Assembly (NCBI RefSeq): GCF_002947535.1
Contig: NZ_PUAP01000055.1
Location: 1 to 32,286 of the forward strand
DNA: 32,286 bases
Reading direction: 5' to 3'
Source: Enterococcus mundtii
Lineage (GTDB): Bacteria; Bacillota; Bacilli; Lactobacillales; Enterococcaceae
This document shows positions 17,304 through 25,736 of the stretch, piece after piece (position 1 is the first letter of the stretch; each line of letters opens with the position of its first letter). The notes beneath the pieces were generated by a model. The model worked only from the letters and a program-made list of their open reading frames with translations. It was not told where the DNA came from and searched no databases. Made by a program: the position numbers and the translations under genes.

Positions 17304-17946
17304 TGCAGTGATTTTTGATATGGATGGCTTATTATTTGATACAGAGATCGTTTATTATGAGGCATCACAAACAGTAGCCGATCGGATGGGGTTTCCCTAT
17401 GACAAAGATCTTTACTTGCGATTTTTAGGCGTTTCTGATGAAGAAGTTTGGGCGAACTACCATACTATTTTTGCAAGCTTTGGTCGAGAAACTGTCCAAA
17501 AATTTATCGACGATTCCTATCAAGAAACGCTTGATCGTTTTGCTTTAGGTCAAGTTGAATTAAAACCAGGTGTTTTAGAATTCTTGAACTTTTTGGAAGA
17601 AAAAGATATCCCAAAAGTAGTCGCATCAAGTAATCAGCGACATGTCATTGAACTGTTGCTAGAAAAAAATAATCTACGTCATCGTTTTGATACGATCGTT
17701 TCAGCTGAAAATGTCAAACGTGCAAAACCAGATCCAGAAATCTTTTTACATGCCCATGCGTTTTTAGGTACTGAAAAAGCGGAGACATTGATATTAGAAG
17801 ATTCACAAAATGGTGTACTAGCAGCTTATGGTGCAGGAATCCCAGTAATCATGGTGCCAGATTTATTAGCGCCTTCTGATGAGTTAGCCGCTAAAACAAC
17901 AGCGATTGTTTCTTCACTTCACGAAGTTCCGGCATTGATCAAATAA
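17293..17946 (+). CDS. HAD-IA phosphatase, beta-phosphoglucomutase-like
   Basis: A cytoplasmic HAD phosphatase of subfamily IA with a small helical cap, probably acting on a phosphosugar or similar metabolite. Motif I DMDGLLFDTE gives Asp9 and Asp11; motif II is VASSNQRH; motif III lysine is in KRAKPDPEIFL; motif IV is LEDSQNGVLAAYGAG. The 217-residue length is typical. The ATG at 17293 follows GGGAGG and lies 11 bases inside the end of folC, so the two are coupled. Whether it is a true phosphoglucomutase is doubtful without a maltose-phosphorylase context. A terminator that also contains the radC ribosome site follows. Confidence 0.88.
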   Translation: MKVNAVIFDMDGLLFDTEIVYYEASQTVADRMGFPYDKDLYLRFLGVSDEEVWANYHTIFASFGRETVQKFIDDSYQETLDRFALGQVELKPGVLEFLNFLEEKDIPKVVASSNQRHVIELLLEKNNLRHRFDTIVSAENVKRAKPDPEIFLHAHAFLGTEKAETLILEDSQNGVLAAYGAGIPVIMVPDLLAPSDELAAKTTAIVSSLHEVPALIK

Positions 17947-17961
17947 AAATAAAATAAATAT

Positions 17962-18009
17962 CCTCCTTTTCCGTATCTTATTTTGAGCGCACGGGAAAGG
18001 AGGTTTTTT
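17962..18009 (+). terminator. Terminator whose 3' arm contains the radC Shine-Dalgarno site
   Basis: CCTCCTTTTCCGT (17962-17974) pairs with ACGGGAAAGGAGG (17991-18003) over 13 bp with one G-U, loop 16 nt, then TTTTTT and the radC ATG at 18010. The AAAGGAGG in the 3' arm is the only ribosome site for radC. Confidence 0.8.
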
Positions 18010-18702
18010 ATGGAAAAAAATTTGCTTCAAACAGTACCCGCCACGTCTCTACCGAGGGAGAGAATGGAGACTTATGGAGAAGATGCATTATCAGACCAAG
18101 AGCTTTTAGCGATTTTGCTTCGGACTGGTCAGCATCCGTATAATGTATTAGAAGTTGCGGGTACGTTATTGAAGAAATTTGGTGGGTTAGCGCTCTTGAG
18201 ACAAGCAACACTGGCAGAATTAGAAGCGGTTCGTGGGATTGGTCGGGTCAAAGCCTTAGAGATCAAAGCATTGATCGAGCTTGGTCGACGGATACAAGTC
18301 GATCAGTTGCGTCAAACAACGACTGTCCATGCGAGTTATGAATTGGCAAAAGAATTGATCCTAGAACTAAAAGATCAAAAACAAGAACATTTAGTTTGCA
18401 TCTATCTTGATACAAAAAATCAAATCTTACTAAAGAAAACCTTGTTCATCGGGTCATTGGATCAGACGATCGCGCATCCTCGTGAAGTGTTCCATTACGC
18501 AGTCCGCTATTCGGCAGCACGGCTGGTACTTGCTCACAATCATCCCAGCGGCAACGTTCTTCCATCCAAGCAAGACATGCGATTGACACGACGCATCCAG
18601 GAATGTGGAGAGATGATGGGGATCGAGGTACTTGATCATCTGATCATTGGCAGCAAACAATACTTTAGTTTACGTGAAGAAGGATTAATGGAAAAAGAAT
18701 GA
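18010..18702 (+). CDS. radC: RadC family (JAB/MPN+) protein
   Basis: A member of the RadC/UPF0758 family, historically linked to DNA repair, though the repair role in E. coli has been questioned; the JAB domain resembles a zinc metalloprotease. The 230-residue protein has an N-terminal helix-hairpin-helix segment (about 60-90, TLAELEAVRGIGRVKALEIKA) and a C-terminal JAB domain with the complete metal motif HNHPSG followed by PSKQD, so metal-binding residues are intact. ATG at 18010 is chosen because AAAGGAGG lies 6 bases upstream; a frame start at 17983 would sit in the terminator loop. Its ribosome site is locked in the preceding terminator, so expression probably depends on readthrough and unfolding. 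Confidence 0.93.
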   Translation: MEKNLLQTVPATSLPRERMETYGEDALSDQELLAILLRTGQHPYNVLEVAGTLLKKFGGLALLRQATLAELEAVRGIGRVKALEIKALIELGRRIQVDQLRQTTTVHASYELAKELILELKDQKQEHLVCIYLDTKNQILLKKTLFIGSLDQTIAHPREVFHYAVRYSAARLVLAHNHPSGNVLPSKQDMRLTRRIQECGEMMGIEVLDHLIIGSKQYFSLREEGLMEKE

Positions 18703-18741
18703 TGTAGCTTTCTTGCAAAAAAAAACAACCAAGTGTACAAT

Positions 18742-18851
18742 TATAATGTAATTTTGTTTGGGAATAGAAGTTGAAACATCTGTTGCACCTCTATCGTACA
18801 CGAGCAATGTTACAATCAAATAAGTGCTTTGGCACGAGGAGGGTATTATTA
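18742..18851 (+). promoter_or_regulatory. csp promoter -10 and long leader
   Basis: TATAAT (18742-18747) without a good -35 at 17 bp (TTGCAA is 23 bp away). It would give a leader of about 98 nt, as is common for cold-shock genes whose leaders refold at low temperature. No specific cold-box match was made. Confidence 0.4.
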
Positions 18852-19052
18852 ATGGAAAACGGAACAGTTAAATGGTTCAACGCTGAAAAAGGATTTGGTT
18901 TTATCTCACGTGAAGATGGAAGCGACGTATTCGTACATTTTTCAGCAATCCAAGGTGACGGATTCAAAACATTAGAAGAAGGTCAAGCAGTTACTTTTGA
19001 CGTAGAAGATTCAGATCGTGGCCCACAAGCTACAAACGTTGAAAAAGCGTAA
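18852..19052 (+). CDS. Cold-shock protein, CspA family
   Basis: A small single-stranded nucleic-acid-binding protein that acts as an RNA chaperone. The 66-residue sequence is a single cold-shock domain with RNP1 KGFGFI and RNP2 VFVHF, and the typical start [19 protein letters not shown] at 18852 follows GAGGAGGG at a normal distance; the longer open frame to 18771 is leader. Which csp paralogue this is cannot be told. It ends with repeat copy C acting as a terminator. Confidence 0.95.
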   Translation: MENGTVKWFNAEKGFGFISREDGSDVFVHFSAIQGDGFKTLEEGQAVTFDVEDSDRGPQATNVEKA

Positions 19053-19117
19053 TCTATACGAAAATATACTGTTATGAGGCTTGCTTCGTCATGGAGCGAA
19101 CCAAATAATTGATGACA

Positions 19118-19207
19118 GAGGTTGAAACCAACGTGTTTCCCTCGAAAAATAAGATGAGACCCACAAAAATTGTTCTTTCACATTTTTGTAGGTCTCGCTT
19201 TTTTTTA
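19118..19207 (+). repeat. Dispersed hairpin element, copy C (csp terminator)
   Basis: The left flank GAGGTTGAAACCAACG-TGTTTCCCTCGAAAAATAAG matches copy E's GAGGTCGGGACAGAAG-TGTTCAGCCTCGAGAAATAAG. The stem, 19156-19170 with 19181-19195, pairs 14 of 15 positions and surrounds TGTTCTTTCAC. T8 follows, making it a good terminator. Together with copy D it fills the 329-bp gap between csp and rnjA. Confidence 0.75.
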
Positions 19208-19214
19208 TTAAAAA

Positions 19215-19375
19215 CTGGGAGTAGGCCATTAGTTCTCACCACCTAAAACCGAATAAACGGCGGGAACAGAAGAACCTCTTCGAAAAATAAGGCGCCAGCT
19301 ACAAAAATTTGAAGAACAATTTTCGTGGCTGGCGCCTTATTTCTAGAGGTTGAACACTTCTGTCCCGACCTCGGT
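19215..19375 (-). repeat. Dispersed hairpin element, copy D (inverted)
   Basis: Read on the minus strand it aligns along about 150 bases with copy E: GAGGTCGGGACAGAAG, TGTTCAACCTCTAG, the long stem (19285-19302 with 19325-19342, one G-U), loop GTTCTTCA, then GAAGAGGTT, TTCCCGCCGTTTATTCGG and TTTTAGGTGGT. It starts seven bases after the rnjA stop codon and probably ends that transcript. Confidence 0.88.
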
Positions 19376-19381
19376 TTTAAG

Positions 19382-21061
19382 TTAGTTTTGATCCGGTGTC
19401 ATCACCATAGGAATGATCATTGGATGTCTTTCTGTGCGATCGAACAAGTAAGGTTGTAAGGCGCCGACCATTGCTTCTTTTAATTTATGTTCCGAACAGT
19501 CGGGGGCATTTAGCACCTCACGTAATGCGTGGAACAAAATACGTTGCGCTTCATTGATCATATCACCTGATTCACGCATGTAGACAAAGCCACGAGAAAG
19601 GATATCTGGTCCGGCTAGAATCTCTTTTTTCTTGATATCGACAGTTGTCACTGCAAGAACGAGTCCTTCTTCTGAAAGTAAATGACGATCTCGTAAAACA
19701 ACATTACCGATATCACCGATTCCACTGCCGTCGATATATACATCGCCAGCGACGAATTTTCCAGCTATACGAGCAGAATCACTTGTCAATGCTAATACAT
19801 CACCATTTTCCATAATGAAACAATTCTCGGCTGGTACGCCTGTATCTTGTGCAAGAGAGGCATGGATCTTCAACATCCGAAACTCACCGTGGACCGGTAC
19901 AAAATATTTTGGCTTCATCAAGCGAAGCATCAATTTTTGTTCTTCTTGGCCACCATGACCAGATGTGTGGATATTGTTGATTTTTCCATGGATCACTTCA
20001 GCACCAGCTTCGGACAACAAGTTGATCAAATGGTTCACGCTTGTTGTGTTACCTGGAATCGGTGAACTAGAAAAAATCACTGTATCATCTGGTTGGATTT
20101 GGATTTGACGGTGGGTACCGTTCGCAATGCGACTCAAGGCAGCCATTGGTTCACCTTGAGAACCAGTACATAAAATCATGGTTTCATTCGCAGGCAAGCG
20201 ATTGATTTCATGCGCATCAACAAATGTACCATCTGGCACTTTGATATAGCCAAGACGTTGTCCGTTGACGATTGCATTTTCCATGCTACGCCCGAAAACA
20301 GCGATTTTTCTACCTGTTGCTACAGCGGCTTCCGCTGCTTGTTGTAGTCGGAAGATATTGGAAGCAAAGCTGGCAAAAATGATTCGGCCTTCAATTTTTT
20401 CGAAGATTTTCAAAATAGAAAGACCAATCGTTTTTTCTGATTTCGTAAACGTTGGAATCTCTGCATTGGTACTATCTGAAAGGAGGCAAAGAACGCCTTC
20501 TTCTCCAATACGTGCCATTTTATGCAAATTAGCTGGTTCTCCTACAGGTGTAAAATCGAATTTGAAATCCCCAGTAGCCACGATGTTACCAGAAGGTGTT
20601 TTGACAACCACACCTAAAGCATCAGGAATACTATGGGTCGTTCGGAAAAAGCTGACTGATGTTTTTCTGAAACGGATCACAGTGTCTTCGTTGATCTCAT
20701 TGAGTACAGCATCACGAAGCAAGCCATGTTCGTCCAGTTTATTTGTGATCAAAGCTAAAGCTAAAGGACCAGCGTAGATTGGGATATTTGCTTGTTTCAA
20801 TAAGTAAGGTATCCCACCAATATGGTCTTCGTGTCCGTGAGTGATCACTAATGCTTTTACTTTGTGTATGTTTTGTACGATATAGTTGTAATCAGGAATG
20901 ACGTAGTCAATGCCAAGCAGTTCATCTTCTGGAAACTTGATTCCAGCATCGATGATAATGATCTCATCTTGGAATTGTACCCCATACGTATTTTTCCCGA
21001 TTTCACCTAATCCACCAATCGCAAAGACGCCTGTCTCATTATTTTTGATGGAAAGTTTCAT
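19382..21061 (-). CDS. rnjA: Ribonuclease J1
   Basis: A metallo-beta-lactamase/beta-CASP ribonuclease with 5'-3' exonuclease and endonuclease activity, central to mRNA decay and rRNA maturation in Firmicutes. The 559-residue length fits RNase J1. The zinc motif HGHEDH is at residues 75-80, other metal ligands lie in HSIPDALG and VATGDFKFD, and the beta-CASP part has [25 protein letters not shown] and SSSPIPGN; the [11 protein letters not shown] motif and C-terminal dimerisation domain follow. The ATG lies one base after the rpoY stop codon, with GTGGAG inside the end of rpoY, so translation is coupled. The operon order rpoY-rnjA is as in Bacillus. Confidence 0.97.
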   Translation of the reverse strand: MKLSIKNNETGVFAIGGLGEIGKNTYGVQFQDEIIIIDAGIKFPEDELLGIDYVIPDYNYIVQNIHKVKALVITHGHEDHIGGIPYLLKQANIPIYAGPLALALITNKLDEHGLLRDAVLNEINEDTVIRFRKTSVSFFRTTHSIPDALGVVVKTPSGNIVATGDFKFDFTPVGEPANLHKMARIGEEGVLCLLSDSTNAEIPTFTKSEKTIGLSILKIFEKIEGRIIFASFASNIFRLQQAAEAAVATGRKIAVFGRSMENAIVNGQRLGYIKVPDGTFVDAHEINRLPANETMILCTGSQGEPMAALSRIANGTHRQIQIQPDDTVIFSSSPIPGNTTSVNHLINLLSEAGAEVIHGKINNIHTSGHGGQEEQKLMLRLMKPKYFVPVHGEFRMLKIHASLAQDTGVPAENCFIMENGDVLALTSDSARIAGKFVAGDVYIDGSGIGDIGNVVLRDRHLLSEEGLVLAVTTVDIKKKEILAGPDILSRGFVYMRESGDMINEAQRILFHALREVLNAPDCSEHKLKEAMVGALQPYLFDRTERHPMIIPMVMTPDQN

Positions 21062-21062
21062 C

Positions 21063-21275
21063 TTAAAACTCCACTAATGTGAATGCTGGGTTTTCTTTTT
21101 CGTATTCTAGATGGTTGCCTTCTAGAAGTTGTACGAATTCGATATTGTATGGGGTATTTTCTTCCACTCGTTGGCGTGCTTCAACATCGCTGTTTGCTTC
21201 GATGTATAGCGATTGTGTTTCTTCACGTTTTGGGTTACGGATTTTTGACTCTTGATAATAAACTTTGTAAATCAT
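21063..21275 (-). CDS. rpoY: DNA-directed RNA polymerase epsilon subunit RpoY
   Basis: A small accessory subunit of Firmicute RNA polymerase, structurally like the phage T7 Gp2 inhibitor and bound near the jaw of the enzyme. The 70-residue sequence opens [26 protein letters not shown] and ends [12 protein letters not shown], both hallmarks of the family (formerly DUF1447). The ATG follows AAAGGAG on the minus strand. It is the first gene of the rpoY-rnjA operon, with a leader of about 200 nt from an extended -10 at 21481-21486. Confidence 0.94.
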   Translation of the reverse strand: MIYKVYYQESKIRNPKREETQSLYIEANSDVEARQRVEENTPYNIEFVQLLEGNHLEYEKENPAFTLVEF

Positions 21276-21328
21276 GATTTATGTCTCCTTTATCTGCTTA
21301 AAGCAGTAATTTAGCGTATTTTTTGGAC

Positions 21329-21365
21329 AACACAAAACGAGGGGACAAGCCACCTGTGTTTTTTT
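21329..21365 (+). terminator. Terminator-like hairpin in the rpoY leader, T-run on the opposite strand
   Basis: AACACA (21329-21334) pairs with TGTGTT (21355-21360), with inner AGG/CCT pairing, and T5 follows on the plus strand. No plus-strand gene ends here, so it would stop antisense readthrough, or merely be a hairpin of the rpoY leader. Confidence 0.35.
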
Positions 21366-21480
21366 ATACTTTAAGAAAAATACTTGATTCTCCTCAAAGA
21401 GACAAGCCTCGCATTTGCTTATCCAATTGGAATATTTTTTACTCGGATCCTCTGTATGAAACATACAATAGTTAATTGCT

Positions 21481-21489
21481 ATTCTAGCA
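21481..21489 (-). promoter_or_regulatory. Extended -10 promoter of rpoY-rnjA
   Basis: On the minus strand TGCTAGAAT forms an extended -10 with no good -35. The predicted transcript would have a leader of about 200 nt, which accounts for most of the 387-bp divergent gap to the exporter genes. Confidence 0.5.
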
Positions 21490-21587
21490 TAAATCAAGAG
21501 ATAAGTATAGAAAACGGTCACCGTAAAATGAAAAAACGTGCGAAGAGAAAATATTTTTCTGAAAAATTTCTTTTTAAAAAAGTAGTG

Positions 21588-21616
21588 TTCTATAAAGTAG
21601 TAGAGTGTGCTACTAT
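21588..21616 (+). promoter_or_regulatory. Putative exporter promoter with overlapping inverted repeat
   Basis: TTCTAT (21588-21593), 17 bp, extended -10 TGC-TACTAT (21608-21616). A perfect inverted repeat TAGTAG-AGTGTG-CTACTA (21598-21615) covers the spacer and -10, as expected for a repressor operator. A second -10-like TATAAT lies at 21632-21637. No regulator gene is adjacent. Confidence 0.45.
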
Positions 21617-21662
21617 TGAAAGTAATGGCAATATAATTAGAAGATTTAAAGGAGATGATAAA

Positions 21663-23393
21663 GTGAAGTTAATGTGGCAGTACACCAAGCGCTACAAAAA
21701 ATACTTGGTGTTGAATTTTATTTGTGTGTTCGGTTTTATTCTGATCGAACTAGGTTTACCAACTATTTTAGCACGCATGATCGATGTTGGGATCCTCAAC
21801 GATGATTTTGACTACGTGAAACAACAAGGGTTATTAATGATTGTGATCACTGTGATCGGGATCATTATGAATATATTTTTAGGTTATTTTGGATCAAGGA
21901 TCACGACGAATATCGTCGCAGACATTCGTGATGATCTTTTCAAACATATCCAAACCTATTCTCATCAAGAGTATGAAACACTAGGCGTATCATCATTGAT
22001 CACTCGTACGACCAATGATGCGTATCAGATCATGTTGTTTCTACAAAATATTTTAAGAATCGGTTTTATGGCACCGATGATGTTTGTTGTTAGTTTGTAT
22101 ATGGTTATGCGAACAAGTCCGTCTCTTGGTTTATACGTGATCGGTGCATTACCATTCCTATTATTGGCTGTTGTTGGGATTGCTAAGTTCTCTGAACCTT
22201 TATCAAAAATCCAGCAAAAGAATTTAGATAGGATCAATAGTATCTTACGTGAAAATCTGTCAGGTCTACGCGTTATCCGTGCGTTTGTAAATGAAAAATT
22301 TGAAGAAAAAAGATTTGAAAACGTCAATGAGAATTATGCTTCAAGTTCTAAAAGTCTCTTTCGTTTAATGGCGGTTGCACAACCAGGCTTTTTCTTCTTG
22401 TTCAATATCGTGATGATTTTGATTATATGGAGCGGTACATTACAAATTGCAGATGGTCAATTGCAAGTAGGGAATCTAATTGCTTTTATTGAATATATTT
22501 TCCACGCGTTGTTTTCATTTATGTTGTTTGCGAGTGTGTTTATGATGTATCCGCGAGCAGCAGTCTCTGCTAGTCGTATCCAAGAAGCTTTAGATGCTGC
22601 TCCTGCTATTGTGGAAGATCCGAATGGCGTAGCCGAAACCAAAACGAAAGGCTACATTGAATTTAAAAATGTGACCTTCGCCTACCCAGGACATTCACAA
22701 GAACCAGTGATCCGCAATGTCAGCTTTACTGCTTCACCTGGGGAAACTGTTGCCTTTATTGGTAGTACAGGTAGTGGGAAATCTACATTGATCCAATTGA
22801 TTCCGCGCTTTTATGATGTTACTCATGGTGAGATCCTGATTGACGGTGTAGATGTGCGTGAGTATCAGTTGAGTAAACTGAGACAAAAAATCGGGTTTAT
22901 TCCACAGAAAGCATTATTGTTTACCGGTACGATTGCTGAAAACTTGAGATACGGAAAAGAAGATGCAACGCAAGAGGAAATGGAGCGTGCGGCTGATATT
23001 GCACAAGCCACTGATTTTATTTCTAAAAAATCGGAGGGGTATGATGAACATCTTTCTGAAGGTGGCGCAAACTTCTCAGGTGGGCAGAAGCAACGGTTAG
23101 CCATTGCTCGAGCAATCATCCGTCGACCAGAAATCTATATTTTCGATGATAGTTTTTCAGCACTTGATTATCAAACGGATGCAAAACTTCGTGCAAGATT
23201 GAAAAAAGAAACAACTGAATCAACCGTATTGATCGTGGCACAGCGCGTGGGTACGATCATGCATGCCGATAAGATCATCGTATTGAATGAAGGAGAAGTA
23301 GTGGGCATGGGCACGCATCGTGAACTATTGGAGAATTGTCCGATTTATTACGACATTGCCGCTTCTCAATTATCGAAGGAGGAATTAGCATGA
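21663..23393 (+). CDS. efrA: Heterodimeric ABC multidrug exporter, degenerate-site subunit (EfrA-like; GTG start)
   Basis: One half of a type IV ABC exporter: six membrane helices (about residues 15-310) followed by a nucleotide-binding domain. Walker A is GSTGSGKST (367-375) and the ABC signature FSGGQ is intact, but the Walker B catalytic glutamate is replaced by Asp496 (IFDDSFSALD) and the H-loop histidine by Gln527 (IVAQRVGT). This is the known pattern of the degenerate ATP site in heterodimeric exporters. GTG at 21663 follows GGAGATGA at 8 bases; the frame stays open 93 codons upstream but that region holds the promoter. The stop overlaps the ATG of the partner gene. The name efrA rests on neighbourhood and family resemblance to the enterococcal EfrAB pump and is tentative. 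Confidence 0.85.
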   Translation: MKLMWQYTKRYKKYLVLNFICVFGFILIELGLPTILARMIDVGILNDDFDYVKQQGLLMIVITVIGIIMNIFLGYFGSRITTNIVADIRDDLFKHIQTYSHQEYETLGVSSLITRTTNDAYQIMLFLQNILRIGFMAPMMFVVSLYMVMRTSPSLGLYVIGALPFLLLAVVGIAKFSEPLSKIQQKNLDRINSILRENLSGLRVIRAFVNEKFEEKRFENVNENYASSSKSLFRLMAVAQPGFFFLFNIVMILIIWSGTLQIADGQLQVGNLIAFIEYIFHALFSFMLFASVFMMYPRAAVSASRIQEALDAAPAIVEDPNGVAETKTKGYIEFKNVTFAYPGHSQEPVIRNVSFTASPGETVAFIGSTGSGKSTLIQLIPRFYDVTHGEILIDGVDVREYQLSKLRQKIGFIPQKALLFTGTIAENLRYGKEDATQEEMERAADIAQATDFISKKSEGYDEHLSEGGANFSGGQKQRLAIARAIIRRPEIYIFDDSFSALDYQTDAKLRARLKKETTESTVLIVAQRVGTIMHADKIIVLNEGEVVGMGTHRELLENCPIYYDIAASQLSKEELA

Positions 23394-25150
23394 AAAAAAC
23401 CTTCGCTTCTTTTAAACGTTTAGCTCGCTATATTCGTCCTTATCGTTTGACGTTTACCTTAGTACTGCTATTTACAGTGTTAACAGTGGCTTTCAATGCA
23501 GCATTGCCATATGTCGTAGGGCTTCCAACGACAGAAATCAGTAAGAACCTAGTAAATAATGAGGCAATCAATTTCTCTTATATCATCAACTGTTTGATTT
23601 GGATCGCGGTGGTGGGTACAGGTTATTGTATTTCTCAATTACTTTCTGGTGTATTGATGACAAATGTTGTTCAAAGCGCCATGAAAGACTTGCGTAGAGA
23701 TATTGAAGAAAAAATCAATCGTTTGCCGGTTTCTTATTTCGATAAAAATCAACAAGGGAATATTTTATCTCGTGTGACGAATGACGTAGATGCAGTTAGT
23801 GGCGCCTTGCAACAAGCCTTTATCGGTATCGTCAATGCGATCTTAGGGATCACGATGGCAGCAGCGATGATGTTTTATATCCAACCGGTCATGGCGTTGA
23901 TCTCAATGATCATGATCCCAGCGTCGATTTGGATCTCTAAACGAGTGATCAATGCTTCTCAAAAATATTTCCAAGAAATGCAAAATTCTTTAGGTGAATT
24001 AAATGGTTATGTTCAGGAAAATATGACTGGATTCAGTGTGCTAAAAGTATACGGTCGTGAGAAAGAAACATTTGAAGGATTCCATAAGGTCAACCATACA
24101 TTGAAACATTTTGGCTTTAGAGCAGCCTTCATTTCTGGATTGATGATGCCGTTAGTGCAATTAACTGCCTATGCTACGTATATCGGGATGGCAGTTCTGG
24201 GAAGTTTTTATGTGATTTCTGGAGTGATTGTGGTCGGGCAGTTACAAGCCTTTATCCAATATATTTGGCAAATCAGCCAACCCATGGGTAATGTGACGCA
24301 ATTATCTTCTGTGTTGCAAAGTGCATCAGCAGCTACGAAACGGGTGTTTGAGATTTTAGACGAACCTGAGGAAAAAGAAAACAAGACCGATGTTCCTTTG
24401 CCAGAAACGATCCATGGAAATGTCTCGTTTGAACATGTCGATTTTGCTTATGATCCGAAGAAACCATTGATCCAAGACTTGAACTTTGAGGTGAAAGCTG
24501 GACAAATGGTAGCTGTTGTCGGACCAACGGGTGCTGGGAAAACAACATTGATCAACTTATTGATGCGTTTTTATGATGTGACGCATGGCGCCATCAAGAT
24601 TGATGGTATTGATACGAAAGCGATGAGTCGAAGTGATGTTCGTTCCATGTTTGGGATGGTATTGCAAGATGCCTGGTTATACGAGGGAACGATTGCTGAC
24701 AATATTCGTTTTGGTAAATTAGATGCAACGGATTATGAGATCGTTGATGCAGCGAAAACAGCCAATGTCGATCATTTTATCCGGACGATGCCTGATGGGT
24801 ACGAAATGGAAATCAACTCAGAAGGAGATAATGTCTCGTTGGGACAAAAACAATTGCTGACGATTGCTCGTGCGGTTGTTTCCGATCCAAAGATATTGAT
24901 TCTGGATGAGGCGACTAGTTCCGTCGATACGAGGCTTGAAGCGTTGATCCAAAAAGCGATGGATAAAGTGATGGAAGGGCGAACGAGTTTTGTGATTGCT
25001 CACCGTCTATCAACGATCCGTGAAGCTGACCTGATCTTAGTGATGGATCAAGGACAAATCATTGAAAAAGGAACACATGAAAGCTTATTAGCAAAAGGCG
25101 GTTTCTATGAGAAACTTTATAACAGCCAATTTGCTGAAGCTGCGGAATAA
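23390..25150 (+). CDS. efrB: Heterodimeric ABC multidrug exporter, consensus-site subunit (EfrB-like)
   Basis: The partner half-transporter, 586 residues, with six membrane helices and a C-terminal nucleotide-binding domain. Here Walker A GPTGAGKTT (378-386), the catalytic Glu507 (ILDEATSSVD) and the H-loop His538 (IAHRLST) are canonical, while the signature is altered to VSLGQ (482-486). Paired with EfrA's intact signature this gives one working and one degenerate ATP site, as in heterodimeric exporters. The ATG overlaps the efrA stop codon (ATGA) and follows AAGGAGGA, so the two are coupled. Likely substrates are drugs, dyes or peptides, but specificity cannot be read. It ends in a clear terminator. 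Confidence 0.87.
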   Translation: MKKTFASFKRLARYIRPYRLTFTLVLLFTVLTVAFNAALPYVVGLPTTEISKNLVNNEAINFSYIINCLIWIAVVGTGYCISQLLSGVLMTNVVQSAMKDLRRDIEEKINRLPVSYFDKNQQGNILSRVTNDVDAVSGALQQAFIGIVNAILGITMAAAMMFYIQPVMALISMIMIPASIWISKRVINASQKYFQEMQNSLGELNGYVQENMTGFSVLKVYGREKETFEGFHKVNHTLKHFGFRAAFISGLMMPLVQLTAYATYIGMAVLGSFYVISGVIVVGQLQAFIQYIWQISQPMGNVTQLSSVLQSASAATKRVFEILDEPEEKENKTDVPLPETIHGNVSFEHVDFAYDPKKPLIQDLNFEVKAGQMVAVVGPTGAGKTTLINLLMRFYDVTHGAIKIDGIDTKAMSRSDVRSMFGMVLQDAWLYEGTIADNIRFGKLDATDYEIVDAAKTANVDHFIRTMPDGYEMEINSEGDNVSLGQKQLLTIARAVVSDPKILILDEATSSVDTRLEALIQKAMDKVMEGRTSFVIAHRLSTIREADLILVMDQGQIIEKGTHESLLAKGGFYEKLYNSQFAEAAE

Positions 25151-25154
25151 TGAA

Positions 25155-25198
25155 AAGAGGTTTCTAGGGGCGAACAGCCTTCTAGAACCTTTTTTCTT
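25155..25198 (+). terminator. Terminator of the exporter operon
   Basis: AGGTTTCTAGGGGC (25158-25171) pairs with GCCTTCTAGAACCT (25177-25190) with one bulged T, followed by six T residues. Confidence 0.85.
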
Positions 25199-25223
25199 CA
25201 ATAAAATGAAAAGAGGGAAAAAG

Positions 25224-25712
25224 ATGGCGAGGTTTATAGCAAAGAATGCAACGGTTATCGGTGATGTAGAATTAGGAGAAGATGTCACGGTTTGGTATCA
25301 AGCAGTGGTTCGTGGCGACAGCAATTGGATCAAGATCGGCAAAGGAACCAATATTCAAGATGGGACGATCATCCATGTCGATCATGATGCCCCAGTTGAG
25401 ATTGCTGAAAATGTAACAGTCGGACATCAATGTATGCTTCATGGCTGTAAAATCGAAAAAGGTGCGTTGATAGGTATGGGAGCAACTGTTTTAAACCATG
25501 CAGTCATCGGCGAGAATAGTTTGATCGGAGCTGGTTCTTTAGTGACGGAAGGAAAAGTGATCCCTCCCAATGTCCTAGCATTTGGACGACCAGCAAAAGT
25601 GATTCGTCCGTTAACAGAAGAAGAAATCCAAAAAAACAAACAAAATATTGCACATTATATCGAGATGGGACAAAAACATGCAGATGGATTCTTCAAAGAA
25701 TGGCAAAAATAG
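25224..25712 (+). CDS. Gamma-carbonic-anhydrase-like hexapeptide-repeat protein
   Basis: A 162-residue left-handed beta-helix protein of the gamma-carbonic anhydrase/YrdA group, predicted to trimerise and bind metal between subunits. Hexapeptide repeats run from VIGDVELGEDV to IGAGSLVTEGKVIPP, and the family histidines are present in IIHVDHD, VGHQCMLHG. The tail GRPAKVIRPLTEEEI is typical. Carbonic anhydrase activity is unproven for most members. ATG at 25224 is chosen because AGAGGG lies 6 bases upstream; an in-frame ATG at 25206 has no ribosome site. It lies between the exporter terminator and a terminator shared with clpP. Family assignment is firm; function open. Confidence 0.88.
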   Translation: MARFIAKNATVIGDVELGEDVTVWYQAVVRGDSNWIKIGKGTNIQDGTIIHVDHDAPVEIAENVTVGHQCMLHGCKIEKGALIGMGATVLNHAVIGENSLIGAGSLVTEGKVIPPNVLAFGRPAKVIRPLTEEEIQKNKQNIAHYIEMGQKHADGFFKEWQK

Positions 25713-25736
25713 GCTGATCACTTATTTTACAGCAGA

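Noticed and set aside
20265-20777. 170-codon plus-strand ORF inside rnjA
   Set aside because: It is antisense to the conserved RNase J1 catalytic region and has no start signals; a shadow frame.
21384-21662. In-frame N-terminal extension of the EfrA-like protein by 93 codons
   Set aside because: The stretch holds the divergent promoters and a palindrome, its protein is basic and low in complexity, and the GTG at 21663 has a good ribosome site and starts a typical exporter N-terminus.
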